Below are positions 8,393 through 16,974 of a stretch of 64,000 nucleotides of DNA, piece after piece. The DNA is from Reyranella humidisoli (GTDB lineage: Bacteria > Pseudomonadota > Alphaproteobacteria > Reyranellales > Reyranellaceae): assembly GCF_019039055.1 (NCBI RefSeq), contig NZ_JAHOPB010000003.1:186001-250000 (forward strand), written 5' to 3'. Under the pieces are notes generated by a model, which was not told where the DNA came from, ran no database searches, and saw only the letters and a program-made list of their open reading frames with translations. The position numbers were made by a program, and so were the translations under genes. How positions within the stretch are numbered: the first letter of the stretch is position 1; every line of letters starts with the position of its first letter.

Positions 8393-9450
8393 GCAAGCTG
8401 GTTTTGAAGAACGTCGCCAAGCGCTACGGCGCCTTCGAGGCGGTGTCCGATTTCTCGCTGGAACTGGCCAAGGGCGAGTTCGTGTCGCTGCTGGGCCCGT
8501 CGGGCTGCGGCAAGACCACGACCCTGCGCATGATCGCCGGCTTCATGCCGCCCACCGACGGCAGCATCGAGATGGACGGCAAGCAGATTTCGTCCGCCTC
8601 GGGCGTCGTGCCGCCCGAGAATCGCCGCATGTCGATGATCTTCCAGAGCTACGCCATCTGGCCGAACATGACGGTGGGCGAGAATGTCGGCTTCGGCCTG
8701 CAGGTCCGGAAGCTGTCGCGCGCCGAGATCGACCGCCGCGTCGACAAGATCCTGGACGTGGTCCAGATGCGTAACCTAAAGGGGCGCTATCCCGCCGAAC
8801 TGTCGGGCGGCCAGCAGCAGCGTGTGGCGCTGGCCCGCGCCATCGTCGTCGAACCGGAAGTCCTGCTGCTCGACGAGCCGCTCTCCAATCTCGACGCCAA
8901 CCTGCGCGAGGAGATGCGCTTCGAGATCCGCCGCCTGCACGACGAGTTCAAGATCACGACCGTCTACGTGACCCACGACCAGTCCGAGGCGATGGTCACT
9001 TCCGACCGCATCGTCGTGATGAACAAGGGCAAGATCGAGCAGATCGACGCGCCGCACGTTCTATACGGCCGGCCCAAGAGCCGCTTCGTGGCGGGCTTCA
9101 TCGGCCGCACCAACTTCGTCGAAGGGACGGGGCAGGGTAGCGACGTGCGCTTCGACGGTTTCACGGCGGCTGCATCGGCGCTCGAAGGTGCCAGCAGCGG
9201 CGGCAGGCTCCTCTACTCGCTGCGGCCGCAGGCGATCGGCCTGTCGACCCAGGTGGGCAGCGGCCCCAATCTGTCGGTCGAAGCGGAGATCGTCGATCGT
9301 TCCTACCTCGGCGAATACTGGGACTATCAGGTCCGTCCGCTGGGGGGCTCGAAGCCGCTGCGCGTATCGACCGCCCCGACTGCCGTTTTCGAGATCGGTA
9401 GCCGCGTCTGGCTGGAGATCGCGCCGTCCGCCATGGTACGGGTAGAGTAA
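8389..9450 (+). CDS. ABC transporter ATP-binding protein (FbpC/PotA-type)
   Basis: A 353-residue nucleotide-binding subunit. Walker A is GPSGCGKTTT (residues about 38-47), the Q-loop is IFQSYAIWP, the signature LSGGQQQRVALARA and Walker B VLLLDEPLSNLD, followed by the switch His in YVTHDQSEAM. A C-terminal TOBE-like domain (about residues 240-353) has the length seen in the FbpC/PotA/MalK group. The start overlaps the permease stop by four bases. It powers the importer formed with the two preceding genes. The CoA-transferase gene begins 24 bases after its stop, so transport and acid activation are probably co-transcribed. Confidence 0.93.
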   Translation: MSKLVLKNVAKRYGAFEAVSDFSLELAKGEFVSLLGPSGCGKTTTLRMIAGFMPPTDGSIEMDGKQISSASGVVPPENRRMSMIFQSYAIWPNMTVGENVGFGLQVRKLSRAEIDRRVDKILDVVQMRNLKGRYPAELSGGQQQRVALARAIVVEPEVLLLDEPLSNLDANLREEMRFEIRRLHDEFKITTVYVTHDQSEAMVTSDRIVVMNKGKIEQIDAPHVLYGRPKSRFVAGFIGRTNFVEGTGQGSDVRFDGFTAAASALEGASSGGRLLYSLRPQAIGLSTQVGSGPNLSVEAEIVDRSYLGEYWDYQVRPLGGSKPLRVSTAPTAVFEIGSRVWLEIAPSAMVRVE

Positions 9451-9474
9451 GCATCCCAACGTTAGAGTGAGAGC

Positions 9475-10653
9475 ATGACCGCAGGACCGTTAGCCCGTTT
9501 CAAAGTCCTCGACCTGACGCGCGTGCGCGCCGGTCCGACCGCCGTCCGTTACCTCGCTGACTGGGGCGCCGACTGCATCAAGGTCGAGATGCCGCCGTCC
9601 GCCGGCGAGATGGACATGGGCGGTCCGCGCCACGGGCCCGACTTCCAGAACCTGCATCGCAACAAGCGGTCGATCACGCTCAACCTCAAGGAGCCGGACG
9701 GCAAGGCCGTCTTCATGAAGCTGGTCGAGCAGGCCGACGTGGTGGTCGAGAACTACCGCGCCGATGTGAAGTTCCGCCTCGGCATCGACTATGAGAGCCT
9801 GAAGAAGGTGAACCCGAAGATCATCCTCGGGTCGATCTCGGGTTTCGGCCAGGACGGCCCTTATGCCGAGCGCGCCGGCTTCGACCAGATCGCCCAGGGC
9901 ATGGGCGGTCTCATGATGGTCACCGGCAACCCGGGCGAGGGCCCGATGCGCGCCGGCATTGCCGTCGCCGATGTGGGCGCGGGCCTGCACTGCGCAATCG
10001 GCATCCTGATCGCGCTGCTGGAGCGTGACACGTCGGGCCAGGGCCAGTGGGTCTCGTCCTCGCTGTTGCAGGCCATGATCTCGATGTGCGACTTCCAGGC
10101 CGCGCGCTGGACGCTGGCCAAGGACGTGCCCGGCCAGGCCGGCAACAACCATCCGACCTCGATCCCGACCGGCGTCTTCAAGACCAGCGATGGCTATATC
10201 AACATCGCGGCGTCGGGCGGCCACATCTACAAGCGCTTCTGCGAGGCCGTCGCTTCGCCGGAACTCTACACCGACGAGCGGTTCAGCACCGACAAGGCGC
10301 GCGCCAAGAATCGCGATGCGCTGAACGACGAGATCAACAAGCGCGTCGCGAAATACAGCAGCGCCGACCTCGTCGAGAAGCTGAACAAGGCGGGCGTGCC
10401 CGCCGGCCCGATCTACAAGATGGACGAGATGTTCGCCGATCCGCAGGTCAAGCACCTGAAGATGGCCCATCCCGTGCACTCGCCGAAGCTGGGCGACATC
10501 GAGGTGATCGGCCAGGCGATCAACATGAGCCGCACGCCCTTCGAGATGAAGTCGGCGACGCCGGAGCAGGGCGAGCATACCGACGCCGTGCTGAAGGAAG
10601 CCGGCTTCGATGCGGCGGCCATCGCCGACTTCCGCAAGCGGGGCGTGATCTGA
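9475..10653 (+). CDS. CaiB/BaiF (class III) CoA-transferase
   Basis: A 392-residue formyl-CoA-transferase-like enzyme that would make the CoA ester of an acid. The N-terminal FKVLDLTRVRAGPTAVRYLADWG is the family hallmark, with RVRAGP in place of the commoner RVLAGP. The catalytic Asp lies in GIAVADVGAG (near residue 166), and RNKRSITLNLKEPDG and GISGFGQ-like SISGFGQDGPYAERAGFDQ are both present. It follows the ABC transporter closely and is followed two bases later by the crotonase gene. The acid imported by the transporter is the natural candidate substrate; its identity is not shown. Confidence 0.92.
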   Translation: MTAGPLARFKVLDLTRVRAGPTAVRYLADWGADCIKVEMPPSAGEMDMGGPRHGPDFQNLHRNKRSITLNLKEPDGKAVFMKLVEQADVVVENYRADVKFRLGIDYESLKKVNPKIILGSISGFGQDGPYAERAGFDQIAQGMGGLMMVTGNPGEGPMRAGIAVADVGAGLHCAIGILIALLERDTSGQGQWVSSSLLQAMISMCDFQAARWTLAKDVPGQAGNNHPTSIPTGVFKTSDGYINIAASGGHIYKRFCEAVASPELYTDERFSTDKARAKNRDALNDEINKRVAKYSSADLVEKLNKAGVPAGPIYKMDEMFADPQVKHLKMAHPVHSPKLGDIEVIGQAINMSRTPFEMKSATPEQGEHTDAVLKEAGFDAAAIADFRKRGVI

Positions 10654-10655
10654 CG

Positions 10656-11450
10656 ATGATCAGCCCGACGCCGAACATGATTGCGGAGAAGGTGGGACCG
10701 GTCGGCCGGCTCGTCTTCAACAAGCCGCAGAAGCACAACGCCACCTCGACCGACATGTGGGAGGCGATTCCGGTCATTCTCGACGAGTTCGAGCGGGACC
10801 CGGAAATCCGCGTCGTGGTGGTGACCGGGGCGGGCGACAAGGCCTTCGTGTCGGGCGCCGACATCTCGGAATTCGAGAAGGCGCGCAACACGCCCGAGCA
10901 GGTCGCCTACTACGACAAGATCGGCGAGATGGCGAACAAGCGCCTCAACAGGTGCTCCAAGCCGACGATCGCCCGCATCCGCGGCTACTGCATCGGCGGC
11001 GGGCTGGCGGTGTCGCTGCTTTGCGACATCCGCATCGCGTCGGAGAACAGCCGGTTCGGCGTGCCGGCAGCACGGCTCGGGCTGGGCTATCGCGCCAGCG
11101 GCCTCAAGATCCTGGCCGACCTCGTGGGCCCGTCTCATGCCAAGGAAATCTTCTTCACCGCCCGGCACTTCAACGCCCAGGAAGCCTTCGGCATGGGGCT
11201 GGTCACGCGCGTCGTGCCCGACGCAGAGCTCGACTCCTATGTCGAGAATTACTGCAGGATGATCGGCGAGAATGCGCCGCTCACCATGCACGCCGCCAAG
11301 CGCACCATCGAGGAACTGACGCGCCTCGACGGCGAGCCGGACTTCGCCCGCCTCAACGGGCTGGTGAAGCAATGCTTCGACTCCGAGGATTACATCGAGG
11401 GCCGCACGGCCTTCATGGAGAAGCGTAAACCCGTGTTCAAAGGACGCTAG
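10656..11450 (+). CDS. Enoyl-CoA hydratase/isomerase family protein with altered active site
   Basis: A 264-residue crotonase-fold protein. Oxyanion-hole segments are present (AFVSGADISEFEKA and RGYCIGGGLAVSLLCD). In the usual hydratase the next motif carries a catalytic Glu in a Pro-Glu pair; here it reads FGVPAARLGLGYRASG, so that Glu is Ala. The second Glu region (AKEIFFTARHFNAQEAF) is retained. Loss of one of the two acids suggests something other than plain hydration, for example isomerase, decarboxylase or thioester hydrolase chemistry, as in many crotonase relatives. It lies between the CoA-transferase and the dioxygenase in one operon. Confidence 0.85.
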   Translation: MISPTPNMIAEKVGPVGRLVFNKPQKHNATSTDMWEAIPVILDEFERDPEIRVVVVTGAGDKAFVSGADISEFEKARNTPEQVAYYDKIGEMANKRLNRCSKPTIARIRGYCIGGGLAVSLLCDIRIASENSRFGVPAARLGLGYRASGLKILADLVGPSHAKEIFFTARHFNAQEAFGMGLVTRVVPDAELDSYVENYCRMIGENAPLTMHAAKRTIEELTRLDGEPDFARLNGLVKQCFDSEDYIEGRTAFMEKRKPVFKGR

Positions 11451-11460
11451 GGAGACGGCG

Positions 11461-12342
11461 ATGACGGTTCTGACGCAAGAGCAGCGCGACGCGTTCTGGC
11501 GCGACGGGTATCTCATGGTGGAGGACGCCGTCACGCCGGCCCAGCTCGGGGCCCTCAAGGCGGAGATCGCAGGCTGGGTCGAGCAGAGCCGGGCGCACGC
11601 GACGCCGTTCGGTCCGCCCACCATCGACGGCCGTCCGCGCTTCGACATGGGCGCCGAGCACAGCGCGGCGAAGCCGGCGCTGCGGCGGATCAACAACCCG
11701 TCCGACATTTCCGACGCCTATCGCGAGGTCATGCTCGACGCACGCATGGTTGACATGGTGGCCGACCTGATCGGGCCGGACGTGAAGTTCCACCACTGCA
11801 AGATCAACCTGAAGCTTTCGGGAGCGCGGACCGAGGTCAACTACCATCAGGATTTCGCCTACACACCCCATACCAACGACGACATCGTGACGGCGCTGCT
11901 GTTCCTCGACGACGTCGATGAAAGCAATGGTTGCCTCACCGTTGTGCCCGGCTCGCACAAGGGGCCGGTCCTCTCGCTGTTCGAGGGCGATCGCTTCACC
12001 GGCGCCGTCGCGGCCGACGAGGAGAAGAAAGCGCTCGGCCAGTCGGTCCCCTGTCTGGGCAAGGCCGGCAGCGTCTGCCTGATGCACACCCGCCTGCTGC
12101 ACGGCTCGGCCGCCAACGGCGCCGACAAGTCGCGCGGTCTCTACATCTGCGTCTATACGGCCGCCGACGCGGTGCCGATCGCCCGCAACCCGATGCCCAG
12201 CCCGAACGAGGGTCGCATCGTGCGCGGCAAGGAGGCCCGCTTCGCCCGCCTCAAGGAAGGGCTGGTCGAGCTGCCGAAGCAGCCCAAGACCGCGTCGTTC
12301 TTCACCGTGCTGGGCCAGGATTCCAAGCAGGCGGCCGAGTGA
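11461..12342 (+). CDS. Phytanoyl-CoA dioxygenase (PhyH) family protein
   Basis: A 293-residue Fe(II)/2-oxoglutarate-type oxygenase. The metal triad is visible as His129 and Asp131 in NYHQDFAYTP and His214 in RLLHGSAANG, with Arg225 (KSRGLYI) as the 2-oxoglutarate anchor. Characteristic N-terminal FWRDGYLMVEDAVTP and TALLFLDDVDESNGCLTVVPGSH are also present. Bacterial PhyH proteins hydroxylate varied small acids and ectoine-like compounds, so a CoA ester substrate is not certain. It is placed 10 bases after the crotonase gene and its stop overlaps the next start (GTGA). Confidence 0.92.
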   Translation: MTVLTQEQRDAFWRDGYLMVEDAVTPAQLGALKAEIAGWVEQSRAHATPFGPPTIDGRPRFDMGAEHSAAKPALRRINNPSDISDAYREVMLDARMVDMVADLIGPDVKFHHCKINLKLSGARTEVNYHQDFAYTPHTNDDIVTALLFLDDVDESNGCLTVVPGSHKGPVLSLFEGDRFTGAVAADEEKKALGQSVPCLGKAGSVCLMHTRLLHGSAANGADKSRGLYICVYTAADAVPIARNPMPSPNEGRIVRGKEARFARLKEGLVELPKQPKTASFFTVLGQDSKQAAE

Positions 12343-13130
12343 GCGATCCGCTGCCGGCGATCACGGAGGCGCAAGCCACCGGAGAGATCGCCGATCTCTT
12401 CGCGGACATCAGGGCTACCGTCGGCGTGCGTGTGGTCAATCTGGTCTGGCGTCATCTCGCGACGATGGAAGGGGCATTGCCCTGGGCCTGGGCGGCCGTG
12501 AAGCCGCTCTATCTCGATGGTCTGCCCGATGCAGCGATGGCGACCTTTCGCCAGACCATGGACATTCCGCGGCTGGCCTCGCTGGCCGGTGAGGAACCCG
12601 CCAGCGTCGATGCCGTACTGGCGAGCTACGACCATTCCAATACGATCAACTTGTTCGCTCTGGGTGCCCTGCGCGCCTGGCTGAATGACGAGGTGGCGCG
12701 TGAGGGCAGGATCGAGCCGGGACCGCGCAAGCCGGCGCCCGACCTGCAATTGCCGAAGCTCGCCTCCGAGGAAGACGTCGACGCCGCGACCTGGGCATTG
12801 GTCCTGCGCCTCAACAAATTCGGCGACGAGCCGCAGCCATTGATCCTGGCCAGCATGTACCGTCACTTGGCGCACGCGCCGTCGTTCCTGCAACGCGTCG
12901 AGACGGTACTGGGGCCAGTTGCCGCGGACGGCTCGCTGCGCCGGGCGATCCTCGACAATCGCAAGACGGCCGCCGGCCTCGCCAGCACGCTGGCCCGCTC
13001 GATCTCCGCCGAGCGGCCGGCCCATGCCGACGCCATCGAGAAGGCCGTTGGCCTGTTCGTCGACCACGCCATCGGCAAGATGGTCACGATCTGCCGTGCG
13101 ATCAGGGTAACGCGGGGTACGGCGCTCTAA
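12339..13130 (+). CDS. DehI-like (halocarboxylic acid dehalogenase family) protein
   Basis: A 263-residue soluble helical protein starting at a GTG that overlaps the dioxygenase stop. Its beginning, ATGEIADLFADIRATVGV then VNLVWRHLATMEGALPWAW, resembles from memory the first repeat of the group I 2-haloacid dehalogenase DehI, and a second related repeat seems to follow at about residue 130 (ASEEDVDAATWALVLRLNKF). The C-terminal AIGKMVTICRAI has the place of DehI's last helix. Most proteins in this family are untested, so dehalogenation is only a possibility. The operon context (transport, CoA-transferase, oxygenase) would fit degradation of a substituted acid. Confidence 0.6.
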   Translation: MSDPLPAITEAQATGEIADLFADIRATVGVRVVNLVWRHLATMEGALPWAWAAVKPLYLDGLPDAAMATFRQTMDIPRLASLAGEEPASVDAVLASYDHSNTINLFALGALRAWLNDEVAREGRIEPGPRKPAPDLQLPKLASEEDVDAATWALVLRLNKFGDEPQPLILASMYRHLAHAPSFLQRVETVLGPVAADGSLRRAILDNRKTAAGLASTLARSISAERPAHADAIEKAVGLFVDHAIGKMVTICRAIRVTRGTAL

Positions 13131-13152
13131 CTGTCGCCCTGAACGCAAAAGG

Positions 13153-14010
13153 CTACTCGGCCGCCTTGCGCGCACCCTGGTTGCGCGCCAGCCATTCCGC
13201 CATCGCCTGTTCCATCGTCATGAACACCGCGCCGCCTTCCATCAGGCGTTGGATCAGTCGCTCCAGCATCATCATGCGATGGCCGCGGCCGATCACGTGC
13301 GGGTGGAAGGTGTAGGTGAGGATGCCGAAGTCCGGCTGGACGCGCGTCATGTAGGTGAAGTCGTCGACGAAATTGTCGAGGACGTTGGTGGCGTTCATCA
13401 GGCCCTGCTGCACCGAGCCATTGGGCAGGCGCATGTATTCGAAGTGCGGGAAGTCGTCGAGCGACCAGCTGATCGGCATTTCCAGCAGGGGCGTCTCGCG
13501 GCCGCGCACGAACGGCTTCAGCAACTCGGCGACGTCGCCCTGACGGGCGAAGTAGCAATCGTAGTCATGGCCCATCATCGAACTGTCGTACCGGATGCCG
13601 TGCTTCAGCAGCAGTTCGATGGAGTGGGGCGAGAGGTCCCAGGCGGGCGAGCGGTAACCGCGGGCGGCGCGACCGCTGATGCGCTTGATCGACTCGTTGC
13701 CGCGCACGATCTCTTCCTCTTCCTCCTCGCGGGAGAGGGTGACGGGAAGGCGGTGGGTCCAGCCGTGATGGGCCAATTCATGGCCGGCCTCGACATAGGG
13801 CATCACGGCCTCTGGCGTACTGTCGATCGTGTGGCCCGGCGTGAAGAACGTGCCCTTGATGCCGTAGCGTTCCATCAACGCGACCAGGCGCGGGATCACC
13901 ACCACGTCGTACTCGCCCCGCGAGATCGCCGTCGGGGACGTCATGCCGCGGGCAATGAAGCCCGAGAGATGGTCGTGGTCGAAGGTGAGGCAGACGATAT
14001 GGCGCGGCAT
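13153..14010 (-). CDS. Polysaccharide deacetylase (NodB-homology) family protein
   Basis: A 285-residue carbohydrate esterase 4-like protein without a signal peptide. Motif 1 is LTFDHDH (catalytic base and metal Asp), motif 2 is the HxxxH in AHHGWTH, and motif 3 is RGYRSPAWDLSP. These are the metal-binding and catalytic elements of NodB enzymes. Cytoplasmic members of this shape, such as PuuE-like proteins, often act on amide bonds of small molecules rather than on polysaccharide. It is convergent with the DehI-like gene, 22 bases away, and divergent from the secreted protein at 14094. Confidence 0.87.
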   Translation of the reverse strand: MPRHIVCLTFDHDHLSGFIARGMTSPTAISRGEYDVVVIPRLVALMERYGIKGTFFTPGHTIDSTPEAVMPYVEAGHELAHHGWTHRLPVTLSREEEEEEIVRGNESIKRISGRAARGYRSPAWDLSPHSIELLLKHGIRYDSSMMGHDYDCYFARQGDVAELLKPFVRGRETPLLEMPISWSLDDFPHFEYMRLPNGSVQQGLMNATNVLDNFVDDFTYMTRVQPDFGILTYTFHPHVIGRGHRMMMLERLIQRLMEGGAVFMTMEQAMAEWLARNQGARKAAE

Positions 14011-14093
14011 GGCCCTGGCTCCCGCAGAGGTTTCGCGGAGCTTAGGCCGGTTTGTCGTGCGCGCCCATCGTCCGATGCTATCCTTGGACCCTC

Positions 14094-15125
14094 ATGCGCT
14101 TCGCTCTCCTGCTCGCGCCCCTGCTCGTCCTGTCCGGCTTGGCGGCCCAGGCGCAGACGTATCTTGCGCAGCAATGCGTGCTGTTCGGCGAAGCACAGTA
14201 CCGGCGGCTCGACGGCACGATCGAGAAGGTCGCGGCATTGGAGTTCCCGCCGCCGACCATCGAGAAGATCGACATGAAGGTGGGACCGCAGTCGGTCGCC
14301 TCGGCGCTCACGTTGCGCGGCCGGCTCACCTATCGCAATCGCGGCCCGCTCGAGACGCAGTTCGTCTGCCTGCTGGATGCGGCCGACAAGCCACTGTTCT
14401 TCTATGCGCTGCCGGTGCCGGCGACACGTGCCGCGCCGACCCCGTTCGGACGGGGGCCGAGTGGTACGCCGCCGCCGGTCGCGACGACTGCGTTGGCGCC
14501 GAGACCGGCGCAGAAGCCACCCGAGCCGCCCCGCCAGTCCTTGCCGGCCACGGCGATCCGCCTGCGCGGCCTTGTCCGCGAGGTCGGAGGCAAGCTGCAA
14601 TTCTCGCCCTGCGACGGCGCTCCGATGGCACTGGAGGATCGGACGCCAGGGCAGGAACTGGGCAAGGCCCTGCGGGCACTGACGGCAAGTCAGGAAGGGC
14701 GGCCGATGTTCGTAGAATTCTACGGCGCCCGCGAAGCGGGGCCGGGAGGTGGCATTGGCGCGCTCGAAGTGCGCCGTGCGGCGGTCGAGACGGCGGGCTG
14801 TCGGGAACGCTTCGACCAGCGCGAATGGATCGCCTCGGGCAGCGAGCCGTCCTGGCGCCTTGAGGTCACCGGGCGGGACATGATGCTGAACGTGCTGGGT
14901 AGCCCTGCGCCCCAGCGCAATGCCCATGGTGGCCTGTCGCGGCCGGGCGACGGCAGCGTCGGCTATACGGCGCTGGACGATCCGGGTTTCACCGCCGCCT
15001 TCGAGGAGCGGCGCTGCGTCGATCCCCTGTCGGGCTCGCTCTTCGCCTACACGGTGGAGGTGCGCAGCGAGGGGCGGTCCTACGCCGGCTGCGCCGCCCA
15101 CAATCCCGCCATGCCAGCCCCTTAA
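14094..15125 (+). CDS. Secreted protein of COG3650 type, unknown function
   Basis: A 343-residue exported protein with signal peptide RFALLLAPLLVLSGLAAQAQ (cleavage about residue 20). An N-terminal domain (residues 20-120) contains Cys pairs and is followed by a Pro-rich linker around residues 121-160. The C-terminal half has WIASGSEPSWRLEVTG and ERRCVDPLSGSLFAYTVEV, which I associate with COG3650 / META-like envelope proteins. I do not know its role. It is followed 11 bases later by the sirtuin gene and is probably cotranscribed with it. The ATG at 14094 is the only start giving a clean signal peptide. Confidence 0.75.
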   Translation: MRFALLLAPLLVLSGLAAQAQTYLAQQCVLFGEAQYRRLDGTIEKVAALEFPPPTIEKIDMKVGPQSVASALTLRGRLTYRNRGPLETQFVCLLDAADKPLFFYALPVPATRAAPTPFGRGPSGTPPPVATTALAPRPAQKPPEPPRQSLPATAIRLRGLVREVGGKLQFSPCDGAPMALEDRTPGQELGKALRALTASQEGRPMFVEFYGAREAGPGGGIGALEVRRAAVETAGCRERFDQREWIASGSEPSWRLEVTGRDMMLNVLGSPAPQRNAHGGLSRPGDGSVGYTALDDPGFTAAFEERRCVDPLSGSLFAYTVEVRSEGRSYAGCAAHNPAMPAP

Positions 15126-15136
15126 GGAGGACGCCG

Positions 15137-15883
15137 ATGGATGACGCCGAACGCCTGCGCGAGATGGTCCATGCGGCCCAACGGATCGTGGCCTTCACCG
15201 GCGCGGGGATCTCGACCGAGTCGGGAATCCCCGACTTCCGCTCGCCCGGGGGAATCTGGACCCGCTACAAGCCGATCTACTTCGACGACTTCATGGCTTC
15301 CGACGAGATGCGCCGCGAGTCCTGGCACCGCAAGTTCGCCACCGACGAGACCATGCTGAAGGCCGAGCCCAATGCCGGTCATCGCGCGCTGGCCAAGCTG
15401 GTCGAGCAGGGGCGGATGAGCGCCATCATCACCCAGAACGTTGACGGGCTGCACCAGCGCTCGGGCGTGCCGGACTCGAAGGTCATCGAACTGCACGGCA
15501 ACACGACCTATGCCACCTGTCTCGATTGCGGCCACCGGCACGAACTCGCCCCGATCCGCCGCGCCTTCCTCGAGAAGGGAGAGGTGCCGGTCTGCGAGAA
15601 GTGTGACGGGATCGTGAAGACCGCGACGATTTCCTTCGGTCAGGCGATGCCGGAAGTGCCGATGCTGCGTGCCCAGGAGGAGACTCTCGCCTGCGATCTT
15701 TTCATCGTGCTGGGCAGCTCGCTTGTGGTCTATCCGGCGGCCGGCTTCCCACAGATGGCGAGGCGCAACGGTGCGAAGTTCGTGATCGTGAACCGCGAGC
15801 CCACGGACCAGGACGCCGACGCCGATCTGGTCATTCACAAGGAGATCGGGCCGACGTTGAGCCGGGCGATCGGCGTCAATTGA
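15137..15883 (+). CDS. cobB: Sir2-family NAD-dependent protein deacylase
   Basis: A 248-residue sirtuin that removes acyl groups from lysine while consuming NAD. GAGIS (22-26) and GIPDFRSP bind NAD, TQNVDGLH (99-106) is the next conserved block, and His120 in ELHGN is the catalytic base. Four Cys (128, 131, 153, 156) form the zinc site. A ribosome site AAGGAGG lies just before the ATG. Class II or III sirtuins of this type in bacteria act on acetylated or succinylated metabolic enzymes, such as acetyl-CoA synthetase. No acetyltransferase partner is nearby. Confidence 0.95.
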   Translation: MDDAERLREMVHAAQRIVAFTGAGISTESGIPDFRSPGGIWTRYKPIYFDDFMASDEMRRESWHRKFATDETMLKAEPNAGHRALAKLVEQGRMSAIITQNVDGLHQRSGVPDSKVIELHGNTTYATCLDCGHRHELAPIRRAFLEKGEVPVCEKCDGIVKTATISFGQAMPEVPMLRAQEETLACDLFIVLGSSLVVYPAAGFPQMARRNGAKFVIVNREPTDQDADADLVIHKEIGPTLSRAIGVN

Positions 15884-15945
15884 ACGGCGAGCGTTGCGGC
15901 CCCGAGCGGGACACGATTTAATCGATCAAGAGCAAGGAGACTCCG

Positions 15946-16953
15946 ATGCGGATCAATCGCAGGACTGCGCTGCTGGGAGGGCTGGGTGCCGCCGCCCTCG
16001 GCGCGATGCCTGCCGCGGCGCAGGACATCACCTTCTTCCGCATCGGCACCGGCGCGACGGCCGGGACCTATTTCCCGATCGGCGGCCTGATCGCCAACGC
16101 CATTTCGAACCCGCCGGGCTCCCGTGCCTGCGCCGATGGCGGCTCCTGCGGTGTGCCGGGCCTCGTCGCCACCTCGGTCGCCTCGAACGGCTCGGTCGCC
16201 AACGCCAATGCCATTGCCGCCGGCACGATGCAGTCGGGCTTCGTCCAGTCGGACGTCGCCTACTGGGCCTATACGGGCACCGGCATCTATGAGGGACGTC
16301 CCAAGGCGGATGGGCTGAGGGCGATCGCGAGCCTCTATCCGGAAAGCTTCCAGCTGGTCGCTCGCAAAGGCTCCGGCATCAAGTCGGTGATGGACCTGAA
16401 GGGCAAGCGTCTGTCGCTCGACGAGCCGGGGTCGGGGACCCTGGTCGATGCGCGGCAGATCCTGGCCGCTTACGGGCTCACCGAGAAGGACATGAAGGCA
16501 GAGTACCTGAAGACCCAGCAGGCGGCCGACAAGCTCAAGGACGGCACCCTCGATGCCTTTTTCAGCGTGAGTGGATGGCCGAACGGTGCAATCTCGGAAT
16601 TGGCTGTGACGACCGGCATCGACCTCGTGCCGATTGCCGGGCCGGAGGCGGACGGACTGGTGAAGAAATTCAGCTTCTTCGCGACGGACGCGATACCCGA
16701 CGACGCCTACAAGAACACGCCCGGCGTCAAAACGGTGAGCGTGAACGCCCTCTGGGTGACGTCGATCAAGCAGTCCGAGGCTCTGATCTATGCCATCACG
16801 GCGGCATTGTGGAACGCCAACACCCGCAAGCTCCTCGACTCGGGCCATGCCAAGGGCAAGGTCATCCGCCTGGAAGACTCGCTGCAGGGCCTGGGGATTC
16901 CGCTGCACCCGGGGGCGGAGAAATTCTACAAGGAAAAGGGCATCATCAAGTAA
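15946..16953 (+). CDS. TAXI-family TRAP transporter solute-binding protein, orphan
   Basis: A 335-residue periplasmic binding protein. The N-terminus has a Tat-like signal (NRRTALLGGLGAAALGAMPAAAQ). The mature part opens with FFRIGTGATAGTYFPIGGLIANA, the TAXI signature, and later YPESFQLVARKGSGIKSVMDLKGKRLSLDEPGSGT. TAXI proteins normally work with a fused DctQM permease; none lies within the window, so it must use a partner elsewhere or act as a sensor. It is followed by an SDR gene 21 bases after its stop, linking it to sugar-acid or dicarboxylate catabolism. Confidence 0.9.
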   Translation: MRINRRTALLGGLGAAALGAMPAAAQDITFFRIGTGATAGTYFPIGGLIANAISNPPGSRACADGGSCGVPGLVATSVASNGSVANANAIAAGTMQSGFVQSDVAYWAYTGTGIYEGRPKADGLRAIASLYPESFQLVARKGSGIKSVMDLKGKRLSLDEPGSGTLVDARQILAAYGLTEKDMKAEYLKTQQAADKLKDGTLDAFFSVSGWPNGAISELAVTTGIDLVPIAGPEADGLVKKFSFFATDAIPDDAYKNTPGVKTVSVNALWVTSIKQSEALIYAITAALWNANTRKLLDSGHAKGKVIRLEDSLQGLGIPLHPGAEKFYKEKGIIK

Positions 16954-16974
16954 GGCCCGACCGGGGAGATCGAA

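Noticed and set aside
16124..16318. Possible phage or mobile genes
   Set aside because: No transposase, integrase or structural phage protein was recognised anywhere in the window.
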